DNA of 64,000 nucleotides from Paramecium octaurelia (lineage: Eukaryota > Ciliophora > Oligohymenophorea > Peniculida > Parameciidae): NCBI GenBank assembly GCA_905182995.1, contig CAJJDP010000026.1:581804-645803 (forward strand), in the 5' to 3' direction. The notes beneath the pieces were generated by a model. The model saw only the letters and a program-made list of their open reading frames with translations, searched no databases and was not told the origin of the DNA. Made by a program: the position numbers and the translations under genes. Positions within the stretch are counted from its first letter, which is position 1, and each line of letters starts with the position of its first letter. Positions 1 to 11,603 of the stretch are shown piece after piece.

Positions 1-50
1 CAAGGAATATTTTTATTCTTTTTATTTCCTTACACTTCTTCAATTATCAT
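1..50 (-). CDS. 5' end of an unknown gene running off the window
   Basis: A minus-strand ATG at 50-48 opens a frame with no TGA to the window edge; it begins Met-Ile-Ile-Glu-Glu-Val-Gln and then becomes Lys/Asn-rich. Only 16 codons are visible, so no family can be named. It lies 86 bp from the stop of the NOL10 gene on the same strand, which fits the spacing of this genome. It could be chance. Confidence 0.3.
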
Positions 51-135
51 GGCGCGATTTTAAAAATTTAATTAATTTATACATTATGTAAATTAATTAT
101 ATAAACAAACTAAAAGTTAGAATTACATCAAAAAT

Positions 136-1617
136 TCATCTCTTGTTTTTATTTATCTATTTCTTAACTTTTACTTCACTAGGATGGGCTCTCTTCCAAG
201 CCTCAGACTTCTTGTCCACTGTGTAATCATTATCCTTAAGCATCTTCTCAAATCTCGGATCAACCTTTCTTACAGGCTACTCAATTTCCGGCTCTTCAGG
301 TATCACATAACCTTTGCTGATCCTCTCAGCCTCCAATTATTTCTCATAATTTTACTAAATCCTCTTCTATTTGTAATCTTCAAAATCGAGACCCTTTTGC
401 TATCTGAGTTTCAAATACAATTTCAAATGAATAAGATATCCATGCGAATAAGGCTTTAACATAGCAGTTTCCAATAAATGCAATGCATCCAATTTCTCCA
501 ATTCTTCATATGATAAAAACTTATATTCATCATACACCGTTTGTTGCTCCTCCTCCTCCATCTCTTCAGTCAAATTATCCAAAAATGGACACCATTTAGG
601 AGCAGCATTCAATTATGGAATGAAATAAATACCCATCCTTGGCTATTCCAATGCCAATAAAAACATGCCTGAATTCTTGACCCAAGTAAACGAATTAATT
701 TCACTTTATGGTTCTATGTTAGTGAATAAACGATTCCCCTGCCAAAATTTTAATATCTTTGCATCACATGATACAATCATATCCTCATTCATAACAATCT
801 TCTTGATAGGTAAGCGATATTGATGTTGATAGACGTGAATTGGAATATGCTTTCGCAAATCAAATAATTTAATTTATCCTTCCTTTGTTCCCAAAGCAAC
901 CTAAAGATTCTGAGTTGCTATACTAGTGACATCACTCACTCCCAATTGTTAGACAACCTAATCACTTCTAAAATCTATGACACTTAGTTATTTGTTGCCT
1001 CCCACAAGTCCCAATTGCAATTACTCATGCATACTTAAGCAGTTCACACCCGTCTCTTGTTAAAGAGTATAAGATTCTACAAATGACCCAAGTTCTAGAT
1101 TCAAGCGAGTGATATCTTCATTTTAAGATGACACCAACAAGTTGCAATTGTAAGGGTTGTAAATCTAAATTAGAACTATAACTAATACCATATCGGTTGG
1201 CTATTTTGGAACTCTCAGTTTAAAATGCTTTCCATATTGGGCATGCAACTCAATATTACGATCCTCGCAAACCATTGCAATTTTTTTGTAATCATCTCCC
1301 AATATGCAAAATTTTACTATTTCTGAATCAAGACCTCGACTACATTTCATTGATAATTGTGAGGTTTCGAAAATCTTCAGGGATGGAGCATAGAGTCCTG
1401 CAGCAACAATGTACTGTTGATCATTGCTCTCCTCGATTTGAGTTGAGGCTGTGTTGAATTCGAAGCCTTGAATAACTTCAATACGCTTGCGAAATTGCTC
1501 ATTCTTTTTCAAAGACTTCTGAGTTTTATAAGCTGTTTCCAAGAATTCAGGCAAGGTTGGACACGCTGCCAAATTGTAAGCCTTGATCTGTTGAGAAATA
1601 GTTATAGAAAGAGTCAT
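136..1617 (-). CDS. NOL10: NOL10/ENP2-like WD-repeat nucleolar protein
   Basis: Single-exon frame of 493 codons once TAA/TAG are read as Gln; the stop is TGA at 138-136. The N-terminal two thirds look like WD40 beta-propeller (repeated hydrophobic-D/N strands, for example around GNKQLSVIDFRSD). Residues about 336-352 carry the family's block APKWCPFLDNLTEE, followed by a tyrosine/glutamate segment with YKFLSYEEL. In yeast and human this protein (ENP2/NOL10) is part of the SSU processome that matures 18S rRNA in the nucleolus. It is shorter than the roughly 690-700 residues of those proteins, mainly at the basic C-terminus. The start was chosen as the first ATG, with Leu/Ser-rich conserved sequence right after it. 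Confidence 0.88.
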
Positions 1618-1732
1618 TAATTGTGGTAAAAATTAATAATTATTTAATTTCCCAATATTATATACCAAATGATCAGATATTCGCAAATTGCAAATTCCCT
1701 GTTAAATGTAAAGCATCAAACTATATATAAAA

Positions 1733-2663
1733 TCAATATAATTTCTCTATTGCTTATTTTGGTTCTCCGTAGTTGTAATACTCCCTTAATCTGAACACAG
1801 ACTACAACACTATTCTACAGTCTGGTGCTGGCAACACCTGGTCAACCAAGAACTCATACAGCATCTTCAATTCTTTGTCCTCCTTGTTATCATAATATGG
1901 AATTATTGGGATTCCGTTCTCCAAATGAACTCCAAAGCTATAAGCAGCATTGTCAATCAAAACTATGTCCTTGAGATCTCTGTTCAAAACTCTCAAGTCC
2001 TTGATATGCACTCCATCTGGGGACAACACACATCGATCCCTAAACAATTAACCCTATAGGAGCGTGGAATGTGGATCCAGGTATTTAATCACCTGACTTG
2101 CATAGCATTGGTGAGAGGCTGTGAAAACTATGACTTCGCAAAGTTGGCTCAATTCTTGCAAGATCCATTTTGCAAATGGACGAATGTTGATGCCAGCTTG
2201 GGCTGTGTCTCCAGAGGGAAATGTGATTGGCAAATAGACATCTGCCTTAAGATTTTGATTCTCATTGCAATGTATGAGGGTTTCATCTAGATCGAATACA
2301 ACGGTTTTCTTGACTATATGTGTAGAGAATTGATTATACATCTGTAATGTGGTTTCATCGGAATTTCCATTCGTTTTTGTTCCAAAATCATTTTTGTTGG
2401 TTCTTGCAATTTCACACAGAACGAAATGCAATTGAATGTCTAGACAGCGTGATCCCGAAATAGTTATTGTTCTTGATTTTAAGGTAAAATGTGTCTGAAG
2501 GATTCGACTAAGGATGAAACATAATAGAGGGATTCTTAAGTGTAAAATGGATGAATACTTTTGGAAGGAGCAATGTTGACTCTTGTCGAAGGGGATAGCG
2601 ACTTAGTTTATTTGAAGGGGGAAATGATGGACTAAGGTCTATTGATTTATGTGACGAAATCAT
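1733..2663 (-). CDS. SCP/FCP1-like (NIF family) protein phosphatase
   Basis: The C-terminal 200 residues are a clear HAD-type CTD phosphatase domain. It has the catalytic DLDET motif followed by LIH, then VIVFTASHQCYASQVIKYLD and the late RDLKDIVLIDNAAYSF segment with its paired aspartates. Family members dephosphorylate Ser/Thr, classically in the RNA polymerase II CTD. The stop is TGA at 1735-1733. The N-terminal part is uncertain. From the ATG at 2663 one frame runs Ser/Pro-rich to a TGA at 2414-2412, one base out of phase with the phosphatase frame, which itself stays open back to 2660 but has no ATG. Either a 31-nt GT-AG intron near the start or a one-base error must connect them. It starts 33 bp from the divergent membrane-protein gene. 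Confidence 0.8.
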
Positions 2664-2696
2664 CTAAGCTCACATGCAAATTTTCCTTCTTTTGTT

Positions 2697-3452
2697 ATGG
2701 TTATAGTGGTTCATACTTCCTCTTTAATTGTTGGGCTATTTATTATGCAAATTGAACAGAAGAGAACCGTTGATCCGATTTATTTGCAGAGTCAGTTGAA
2801 AGCAAATTGTATTTTTTTTTCACTGTGTTTGGTGCGGTCGATTATCCGTTGTTTTGTTGGCTGTTTGAGGATTTTTCCAATTAAGAGAAATTTCGATGCA
2901 AACTATTCTTAGTCTTAGGAAGCAATTAAGAATGATTCTGTGGCTTATTAATTGGGTCCTTAACTAGATTCTTTTGATAAAGAAAATATTTCATCTATCA
3001 TTTAAACCAATGATTGTACTTCCTATGCAGTTCTACAACTTTTGGGAGTATTGTTTCTTGGAGTGATATTCAACTAACTTGCCAAAACAGGTTTTTATTA
3101 GGATGGCAATTTCTTACTCAGCAATTATTGCGTGCTCGTACTCTAACACATTTTAGCTAGAGTAAGAAATTATTCTCTAATGATTCAAATTCATTCATAC
3201 TTCGTGAGTTTAGCTTTCGCTTACTCATTTCGAGCCGTAACAGATTTTATATTTGTTTTTTACATTTAATTTATTTATAACTATCAACCTTCTTTCACAT
3301 ATTACTCGAAATCCAAATCCAAGTAAACTTGCTTATAGCTTGGAGACTATTTCAAATGTGCTATAATTTGTTTAGTCTTCTTTATTAAATTCTGTTTACT
3401 TTACTTATTGTCATAAAATTATAGCCAATTCTCTTACTTCCATCTTATTTGA
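2697..3452 (+). CDS. Unknown multi-pass membrane protein
   Basis: Uninterrupted 251-codon frame (TAA/TAG = Gln) ending in TGA at 3450-3452. I do not recognise the family. Several hydrophobic stretches are visible: near the N-terminus (SSLIVGLFIMQI), around residue 45 (CIFFSLCLVRSIIRC), around residue 115 (VLQLLGVLFLGVIFNQL), and in the C-terminal half (DFIFVFYIQFIYNY; CAIICLVFFIKFCLLYLL). A multi-spanning membrane protein is therefore likely. Its ATG is 33 bp from the divergent phosphatase gene's ATG, so the two must share a very short promoter region. No intron is needed. Confidence 0.6.
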
Positions 3453-3650
3453 TCCTGATAAAAACTTAAGTGCCTTCTAGACCCCCTTTACTCTTATTAT
3501 TAATCATTTATAACGCAATTCCTTAATTTATATATTCTAATTTCATTGGCTTCTTCTCCTTCCTCCTCTCCACCTGCCCAAATGCTCCTTACAATTATGA
3601 GAATATTTATTCTGTTTACTTATTTATCATTAAAATTAAATCTTATAAAT

Positions 3651-5596
3651 TCAACCTTCATCATCAAATTCATTTCCTTCATCTCCAAGATCGTCCTAGA
3701 TATCCTCTTCTACTTCTTCATCATCATTTTGTTTCTACTTGTCCTTCTTTGTCTTATTTTCATCCTATTTTTTCTATTCCAACGGCTATTTCTTCACCAT
3801 TAGCGACTTGAAAGCCTCTGGAAGTTCTGTTAAACATTTCCCCTTAAAATATTCAACTTCCAATTATTCATTTGTATCCATTATAGTCAATATACCCTTT
3901 CCATGAAACTTATCATCAAGAAATCCTCCAGAATACTCTAATTTGATAGTTTAAAATATGAACTTACCATCCTAACAACCTAGTCTATTTATAATTCATA
4001 CATTTTAATCCATTCTTAAATTAACCCTCATATGAACTTCCATTTGGGTAATTTAACTTTCCTGCCTTCACTCTATCATTTTCAAACTCTCCCTCAAAGA
4101 TTTTATTATTGTAAACCAATATACCTTTTATCCTTTGGTAATCCTTAATGATTCCTTCAAATTTGTGCTTTGGACCATAAGATATTGTACCTTTGATAGG
4201 CTCATTGTTTTTGAAATCTCCATCAAATTCAGTTTTATTTCTATAAAATTCTTGACCATTGTCCTTAATTCCCATTTTAAGATTTCCTATAAAACAAACA
4301 GACTGTTTCTTTTTTGGTATGTACTTTTATGTCGTATAAACACTAACCAAAATGCCATCTCCATTTGGTTTATATTATTAATTATCAAATTCCCCCCAAT
4401 ATATATACTTATTAACCTCAGCTATTGCCTATTAGTATTTCTCCGAAATCACTAAATTTTTGAGCAAATATATAATTCTATTATTTTTCTTAATCTCAAC
4501 AGTACCATCATCTGTTAAAGTACCATTTTTGAACATACCATAATGATATTCATTCCCGAACATTCCATATCCATATCCTTCAGGGATAATTTCCGTTCCA
4601 TCCAATTTTCCAAATCCAACGTATTGTTATTCAATATCAAGTGATTGTTGGAAGAATGGATTCTCCACTTTAAGTGGATTTTCGGGATGACATATCAACA
4701 ATGGAAATATGGATCTTTTCTATTGATCCATTGATAATATTAAGACCAGAAAGGGTAAGATTTTTGATATATCAGCATCGAATGGTTTCTCTATTTTAGC
4801 TAATGAAGGAAACTTCTTCTTCAGTTTTTCTTTTTATGGCTCTGGCAACTTTTCTTTGAATGCTCTTAAAACATCTTATAATAAGTTAGTTTTCAATTAG
4901 CCATCTTCGAAAAAGAATTCTGCTGAATTAATCTTAGTAATAGCGCATAGAACGACTAAGCCAGCTTAAAATGAATATGTATAGATCATATTTGTTAGTG
5001 TTTTCTCTTTATAGAAACTATCTGTGATTGCAGTGTATGGTCTATGAAATTTAGAGCCTTTATAGGAAATTCCCATATTAGATATAATAAATCGATTATC
5101 ATGAACATAGACATTCTAAGGGGCAATGTCCAAAAATTCATAAGTTACACGACCTAAGAATAAATGAAGAAATCGAACCTGTGATGAGGAGGTTTTTGCA
5201 GAAAGTAATCAAAAGATCGTTAGCTTATTCTGGTGTCAATTATTTCTATTGATCCAATCTCTCAGTTAATTCATCCAACCTATAAAGTACATACAGATCA
5301 GACTATTTGTCATTTAATTACTTTTCAGCTAATAAGATAATCCTCGTGTTGACATCGTTAACACACTCTATCATGGCCTTCTGCAAATGCAAAACCTTGG
5401 TTCTGAAAAGATCATATCCTAGATTTTCATAAACTTGTAAGATGTATCTGCCATTTTCTTTTGTATGATGCATCAAGTAGCTGATTGAATTAATACCTAA
5501 GTAAAAATCATGCCCTTTTCCAATTACACTAACTTAAGTGTAATTCTTGTGAATGAAACTTGCATCGACTACTAATGAATCGTATTATTAAAACAT
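3651..5596 (-). CDS. Pseudokinase-MORN repeat protein (paralogue 2)
   Basis: About 622 aa after removing three introns (3938-3967, 30 nt; 3980-4001, 22 nt; 5154-5178, 25 nt). The first ~270 residues resemble a protein-kinase fold: a VIGKG turn near residue 25, then FLDIAPQNVYV in place of HRDxKxxN and SNMG in place of DFG. No catalytic Asp or metal-binding Asp is visible, so it is probably inactive. The C-terminal half has MORN-type repeats (for example YEGQFKNG, YSGGFLDDKFHGKG), which usually bind membranes or act as scaffolds. It ends in an Asp/Glu-rich acidic tail and TGA at 3653-3651. It lies 42 bp downstream of, and is clearly duplicated from, the next gene. Confidence 0.78.
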
Positions 5597-5638
5597 TAAT
5601 ACAAAATATATGCGAATAATAAAGATTAAAATCAAGCC

Positions 5639-7545
5639 TCATTGTATTGTTTTTAAGTTCGTTCTTCTCATTTTTTTCAAGACTGTTGAAAAATGTTCAT
5701 TAAGCTTGGATTCACACTTCCCATTTTTGTATACAACTTCTTGGATACAGTTTTCTTAAGATTTATCAATAAATAATCCCTTGCCATGTCTTTTATCATT
5801 AGCATACTATCCTTAATATTAAATTTAGGAAAAGGGATAATTATAGACTCCAACTTTAACTATTATAATCATATAGAAGATTTACCTCTTAATCCATTGT
5901 TAAAATACCCATAAAAACTTCCCCCATCCTTATATTCCATCAAACCATAGAAAAATTAATCATTCTGAAAATCCCCTTCAAAAATAAAATCTTTAGTTAT
6001 AAGCTATCCATTCTTTTTATTAAAGCCATCCATTTTCCCTTCAAAGACATCTGAGTTTGGGTAAATCATTTTGCCTTAATATGGTTAATTATTTAGATAC
6101 TCTCCTTTGAATACTGTGTTATCTAATTAATATGAGAATCCTTTCTTCAAATTTCCGTTTTCTATTTCACCATTGAAAATATAAATTGATTCCTTTGGTG
6201 ATTTGCCTATTGGATTTATGGGAGCTACCACATTGTCAGTCAAATACAGCATTTTCTAATTGACATAATGAAATGTTAAGCCACATTACAAATTGTACAA
6301 TGTGCATTCGTATTTCTTGTGTATTTTGATTATATTATACTCCCCAGAAACTTTTCCCTTCGAAAACTATCCACATTTTTGAGTAATAATCCTTCCCTTA
6401 TTTTTACTAAACTCCTCTTGGTCAGATGATACAATTCCACATCCATCCAATACTTTATTATCGAATGTGCCATTCATATAGTTGTTTAGATAATAAAATT
6501 TTTCATCATACGAATTATTGACGCCTAAAATATTTTCAGGTTGTGAAACTAAAAGTGGAAAAATTGCTCTAGATTATATGTTTGTAACATCAAGCAATTT
6601 CCTGAGATAATCGAGAAATTCTTTATTGTATTTGTATTTAAGAAATCTATCAGATCTTACATATACAAAAGATGTTCCAAAGCATTTCCTTAATTATTCA
6701 TTGTAATCTTGTTCTTTTGTGTGAATCAATTTCTCATTAAAAAATTTATCAATTGAATCAATAAATCTTTTGTCTTTCTTTTTCTCTTTTCTATCCTTTT
6801 TTGTTATAAGATACAATAACTCTTATTTAAATTATCCATCTTAATAAAATAAATCCATAGGATCTATCTAAGTCATAAGACACAAAGTCACTAAGGCTGC
6901 CCTAAAGGCATACGAATACAAAATATTTTTTTAGCTTGGCACTTTCTCCTGATAGATTGGATCAGTTGTAGGCAAATAAATTCTATGAAATTTTGTTCCA
7001 GCAAAATTGAATCCGAAATTAGAAACAATATAAGATTTTCCATTTCTAAAGATATTTTGTGGACTGATATCTAAAAATTCATTTGTAAATTAAGCTCCCA
7101 AAACATAATTTTGACATAAAAAACTCAAAAATTCTTTTGCATCATTATGATTAAGGCCCTCTCTTTATTCTCTAATACTCTTCGAGTCTAGATCCATGTG
7201 TTGAAGTTCGTAAACAACATGCAGATTAAATTATGTGTGATTTAGTTATTCCTTTGCAATTAAAATAATTCTACTTGAATAAGGATTCAAATGAAGAGTC
7301 ATGGCCTTTTATAATTGAAGTACTTTAGCCTCGAAAACTTCCCGAGTAATATTTTCGTATATTTATAGCGCATGACTCCCCCATTTATCAGATGAATCAA
7401 ACAATTTATTGGTGTTATTTTTTATCAATCTATATATGATCGAACTTATTCCATGAATCAAATCCTTACCCCTACCCAAAATTTCAGCTTTCTTAAATAA
7501 AAGGTTGATTAGACTAGCCTCTACAACCAAGAATTATTAATTCAT
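5639..7545 (-). CDS. Pseudokinase-MORN repeat protein (paralogue 1)
   Basis: 626 aa with one 26-nt intron (5860-5885). The N-terminal region again has a kinase-like layout: ILGRGKDL near residue 20, FLDISPQNIF where the catalytic loop should be, and SNFG where DFG should be. The HRD Asp and the DFG Asp are absent, so catalysis is unlikely. MORN-like units follow (FKGEYLNNQPYQGKMIYPN; FEGDFQNDQFFYGLMEY; GQYANDKRHGKG). The starts of both paralogues share Met-x-Gln-Gln and a Leu-Val-Val-(Asp/Glu)-Ala-Ser stretch, which supports the chosen ATG. It begins only 19 bp after the stop of the C2H2 gene. The function is unknown; a scaffold at membranes or the cortex is inference. Confidence 0.8.
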
Positions 7546-7564
7546 TAATATATTATATTAATTA

Positions 7565-7937
7565 TCAACTCTTATTAACTAGTTCAGGGTGTTTTAGTTT
7601 GATATGCTAATTCAAGGAACCTTCACTTCTAATTCACAAATGGAAATGTATCATACCCATATTTCTTACTACACTTTGTTAATGGACATTCAAAATTGCG
7701 TTAGATTTCACTTGCCAAACTCCTCAATCTCTTCTTTCTTTCCTCAAAGGAATGGTTGTTACCCTCTTTCTATTTTAATCTCGTTTAAAATTACTTCCAG
7801 CATCTCCAATTTTTATTAGATCTCACCCTTTTCTTTCAATAGTTCTTTCACCTATCTAGAAACACACATAATACCTTTTTCCTTAAATTCACATTGTGAA
7901 GATATTGTTGCAGAAATTCTAAATAATAATCACCCAT
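7565..7937 (-). CDS. Small C2H2 zinc-finger protein
   Basis: 98-residue protein assembled from four exons; the introns are 23, 25 and 28 nt, and each removal is needed to keep the frame. The N-terminus starts MGDYYLEFLQ, the middle is a charged coiled coil (KELLKEKGEIQQKLEMLEKE), and the C-terminus has one zinc finger: ECPLTKC, then 12 residues, then HIKLKH. The final Pro-Glu-Leu-Val-Asn-Lys-Ser precedes TGA. A single finger behind a coiled coil suggests a protein or RNA contact rather than sequence-specific DNA binding, but that is inference. The exon joins make a finger of normal spacing, which is the best evidence for the model. Confidence 0.7.
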
Positions 7938-8791
7938 TATTAAGTTATTATAATTATCGAATAATTTTATGAATGTTTGAGTCCGAAAAGTTCCCTACAT
8001 TTAGAATGGATATGCTATTTAAACACAAAATTACAAGAGAGTAAAACATATCAAATAAACTATGTAGCAAATTTAATCAGACCTAAACTAAATTGCCAAG
8101 TCTAAATAAATATAGAAATTTTGAGATATAATTCAAATTTATTATTATTTGAACAAATATAACTACAATTCTAACAAATACAATTACAAATTAAGTATAA
8201 GTAATGGAAAAAAGTTAATTTAGAAGCATGTCATAATTTCTCAATTTTATTTTGTTCTAATAAATCAATGAAGTATGAAATAGAAAGCTTAACTTTCAAA
8301 AATTCATTATAAATTTTACTTTATAAATGATTTTATATTAAATAATATAAATCAAGAGTATCAAAATGAATATAACGAGTAATGACTAGGAAATTTGGAG
8401 AGTAATTAAGCTAGTGGATTTAAGTAAGAAATCATAAAAGGAAGTGTAATCTATCAATATTAATAATAAGATATCAATAAGATATACTAAATGTATTTTT
8501 GGCCTTGAGTACCAAATATCTTATTTATGTATTATATTGTATAATTCTATTATTGTTATGAATATTGCTAAATTCCTAGGTACAAATAGTTAATTTTAAT
8601 ATACATCATTATCTATTGTAGTATTAATATAAAATCTATAGGTCAAATCTTGATCAACAAAAATTTGAGGGTATAAGTATTTGATGGTTTGATGCACCCA
8701 ATAGCATCAATTCTTTGAATGATAGAGGAGATGAGATGATTAATAATAAAATAAAATATTTTTAAGAAAAGTCTTATAAGCAATAGAAGAA
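7938..8791. other. Large intergenic gap between divergent genes
   Basis: About 850 bp, very AT-rich, between the C2H2 gene (minus) and the SPA17-like gene (plus). A plus-strand frame at 8366-8650 (MNITSNDQEIWRV...) of 94 codons ending in TGA is weakly protein-like, and another protein-like fragment lies at about 8655-8790, but neither has a convincing start, homology or intron structure. I do not call a gene here. It may be regulatory or gene debris. Confidence 0.3.
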
Positions 8792-9505
8792 ATGGCTTCT
8801 AAATATTTACAAAAGTATCCAGTTCCCGAGGGATTCAACTAAATTTTACATGATTTTACAAGAGAAGTAGAGTTGATCACTTAATAAAGGTCTTGAGGGA
8901 TTAACCAGAAGACATAGTAAAATATGGTGTAGATTATTTCGAATGTATGAGAGATGGAAAGGAATTTAAATTTGAGAGCAAATTCAATATTGCAAAAGGA
9001 TAGGCTCCAGGAAGGTCACATCTACCTCCTAAGCCAAACAATTCAATTGAACAAGCTAAGAAAGTTGTTGAGACATCGAATTAGAGGAATGAGAGTGAAA
9101 GGAAGGCTTCAGCTCCATAGAAGCAGGCTTCTGGCTCATCTCATAGGACGAGACAATAGTCAGTTGGCTCATAGGCTAGTCATCCTGAAGAGAAGAGGGC
9201 AGCAAAGGATTATATTAACGAACTTTATTAAAAAGTGGAATAAGACATAGAAGAAATCGAGACAGGAAAGATCGAAGCTAACAATGCATTTTTCTAGCCT
9301 CACTTTGTAAAGAATGTAGTGATATCTTTAATAGGATGAGAAGGACATGGAGAAAATAATTAAAATATAAGCAAGCGCCAAGGGGATGCTCGTTAGAAAT
9401 CAGTTGAAGTAGCAACATCCAGTGGAGCAGCCATAGGTTGTGTATTAGGAGGACGAAGAGGGGATAGTCTAGGAGTATGCCTAAGAATCGGAGGAAAATT
9501 AATGA
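8792..9505 (+). CDS. SPA17-like RIIa/IQ-motif protein
   Basis: 220 codons before the stop, with two introns (8867-8889, 23 nt; 9307-9334, 28 nt). The N-terminus is an RIIa dimerisation/docking domain: VPEGFNQILHDFTREVLRDQ, then PEDIVKYGVDYF, as in PKA RII subunits and sperm proteins. The middle is Ser/Lys-rich and helical (AAKDYINELYQKVEQDIEEIE). After the second intron comes an IQ motif (IIKIQASAKGMLVRNQLKQ) and an acidic tail. RIIa followed by IQ is the layout of SPA17 and of axonemal proteins that dock to A-kinase anchors and calmodulin, so a ciliary role is likely. An alternative 19-nt second intron gives the same frame. Confidence 0.82.
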
Positions 9506-9638
9506 TTTAATAATTGAAGGCTTCATATTTAAAATTAAATGTTATAATAAAATAATGAAACCGATAAATTTTTGTGAAAGAATTTTGCTTTATTATTTAT
9601 ACGGAGTAATATATTGATAAATAATATATATAATTTAA

Positions 9639-10460
9639 ATGGAAGTTTTGGATATAAAATTAGGTGAGGGAGCAGTTTCAGTAGTTAAGTAAATCAAAAT
9701 TGGAGAAAGTATGTTTGCCTTAAAGCAATACAAGAAGATGTGTGCATAAAAAGAACATTTAATTCATGCAATGTTAAACCATCCAAACATAGTGAAGTTT
9801 ATTGTTGGAAATGAAAAATTCATTGTGACAGAACTAATGATCCCCTTTGACTTGTTTGAATTTGTTAAAACTGCAGGATCAATGTCAGTGAATGCTTCAA
9901 ATTGCATCTTAAGATAATTGGCAGGTGCTTTGAAGTATATGCATCAATTAAGAATTGCTCATAGAGATATTAAATTGGAAAATGTGTTGGTTGATGAATT
10001 GAATTTCCAAGTCAAAATCTGTGACTTTAATGCAAGTTAAAGTTTGGATGAGGGGAAGGTTTCAAAGATGATCGGAACAGACGTCTACATGGCACCTGAA
10101 CTTAATTCTATAGGTTCAATAGACGCATTAAATTTGTAAGAATGTGATATCTTTTCATTGGGTGTTGTGTATTACATTTTACTTTTTGGAGTATTTCCCT
10201 TCAAGACTACTGACAAGTCATGCCCTTATTACAGATTGATATAGTAAAACAAATGGGGCGAGTTTTGGTACTATTCATAAAGGAACAAGGAAAAGAAGGT
10301 ACCTCCTTTTTGTATGGAATTAATCCAAGGTATGATCCAAATCGACCCAAAGAAGAGATTGACCTTGGATGAAGTTCTTAATAGCATTGAGAACGTAAAT
10401 GAAATGGAGTACATAAAAGAGATGCAGGAAATACACACAAGGAGACGGCAGATGCCGTGA
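9639..10460 (+). CDS. Small protein kinase with DFN in place of DFG
   Basis: Intronless 273-aa kinase domain with almost nothing outside it. Visible motifs in order: glycine loop LGEGAVSVVKQI (residues ~8-19), ALKQY with the ATP-binding Lys, Glu in the C-helix region, catalytic loop AHRDIKLENVL (~118-128), then CDFNAS where DFG is expected, MIGTDVYMAPEL activation segment and LGVVYYILLFG. The HRD Asp and following Asn are intact, and the metal-binding Asp is present but followed by Asn instead of Gly. CAMK/AMPK-like. It is tandem with a paralogous kinase 200 bp downstream, and both end in a short basic or acidic tail. Confidence 0.88.
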
Positions 10461-10661
10461 TTAGGAGAGGCGGCGACGTTACTAGAAATTTAGACTTTTG
10501 CGCATTTTTTATGCATTGATTGTTATGAATTCTATTAAATTTATCTGATAAAATATAATTTCTGATAGGATTTATAAAAGAATTTAATAATTGCTGATGA
10601 AAGCAAATTGGATTTTATTTAAAAATTTAAAATTGCTAAACTTATACTATAAATTTAAGTG

Positions 10662-11489
10662 ATGAACATCTCAAAAGAAATCTTAGGTTTTGGATTAACT
10701 TGTGAAGTTAGAAAGGTATAGATCAAGGATCAGGAATACGCTATCAAATTGTTCAACAAATAGTGCTCCACTCAACAAATCGAAAAAGAAATTCATATAC
10801 TTTCTTAAATCAAGCATAACAACATTGTCAACATGGTGGATGGAAATCCTGAATAAAGGTTCATGGTAACTGAACTTCTAGAGAAAATGGACCTCTTCGA
10901 CATTTTGGCCAAAGGATAGAAACCCTTCTAAGTTGTTTCAATTAAATACATTATTTATAAATTAACCGCTGCAATCCAATATATTCATAAATTGGGTTTT
11001 GTGCACAGAGACATCAAATTAGAAAACGTACTGTTGGATAAACAATTGTAAATCAAGATTTGTGACTTTGGATTTGCTGAGTCAATCAAAGGAGGATTTG
11101 TTTAAAGATCCTCCGGTACTTTGGGATATTTGGCACCAGAGTTGTAAAATCCAGGATTGATAAACGCTGAGGCATTGCCTATCACAGAAGTGTTCTCATT
11201 GGGAGTGTGTCTCTTCTTATTGGCCTTTGCCCATCCTCCCTTCAGATCAAGCACTAAAGCTTGTCCCTATTGGAGACTGATAACCAGCAACTAATGGGCT
11301 AAATATTGGTTGTCAATCGATAAAAATAACAGATGCGATGCTGAATTCCGCTCACTTCTCTAAGGGATGTTGGAGCCAGATCCTGCAAAGAGAATGACCA
11401 TTGATTAAGTATTGGAGCACTAATTCTTAATTGGTGGAAGCAAGGAGACATTCGAATTGGAGGTATGGGAACGATTTAAGATCGAATGA
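10662..11489 (+). CDS. Small protein kinase (CAMK-like), tandem paralogue
   Basis: Intronless 275-aa kinase. Motifs: ILGFGLTCEVRKV glycine loop, YAIKLF lysine, catalytic loop VHRDIKLENVLL, CDFGFAES, SSGTLGYLAPEL and LGVCLFLLAF. All key residues are in place, so it should be active, in contrast to the DFN change in its upstream neighbour. Both share the phrase Cys-Pro-Tyr-(Tyr/Trp)-Arg-Leu-Ile after the hydrophobic helix, showing recent common origin. A TAG within the beta-3 region (KVQIKDQEYAIKLF) can only be Gln, which independently supports the ciliate code. Ser/Thr specificity is inferred from HRDIKLEN. Confidence 0.9.
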
Positions 11490-11603
11490 GAAAATTGTGG
11501 AAAGTCAAAAAAGAATTGTGCATGGTTTTATTGATTTTTTATAAAATTAACTTAATTTCAATCTAATTTAATATATTTAAAAATATGATATGTTTGAACA
11601 GAA

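Noticed and set aside
3546..3803. 85-codon hydrophobic plus-strand frame
   Set aside because: Antisense to the acidic tail of the pseudokinase-MORN gene.
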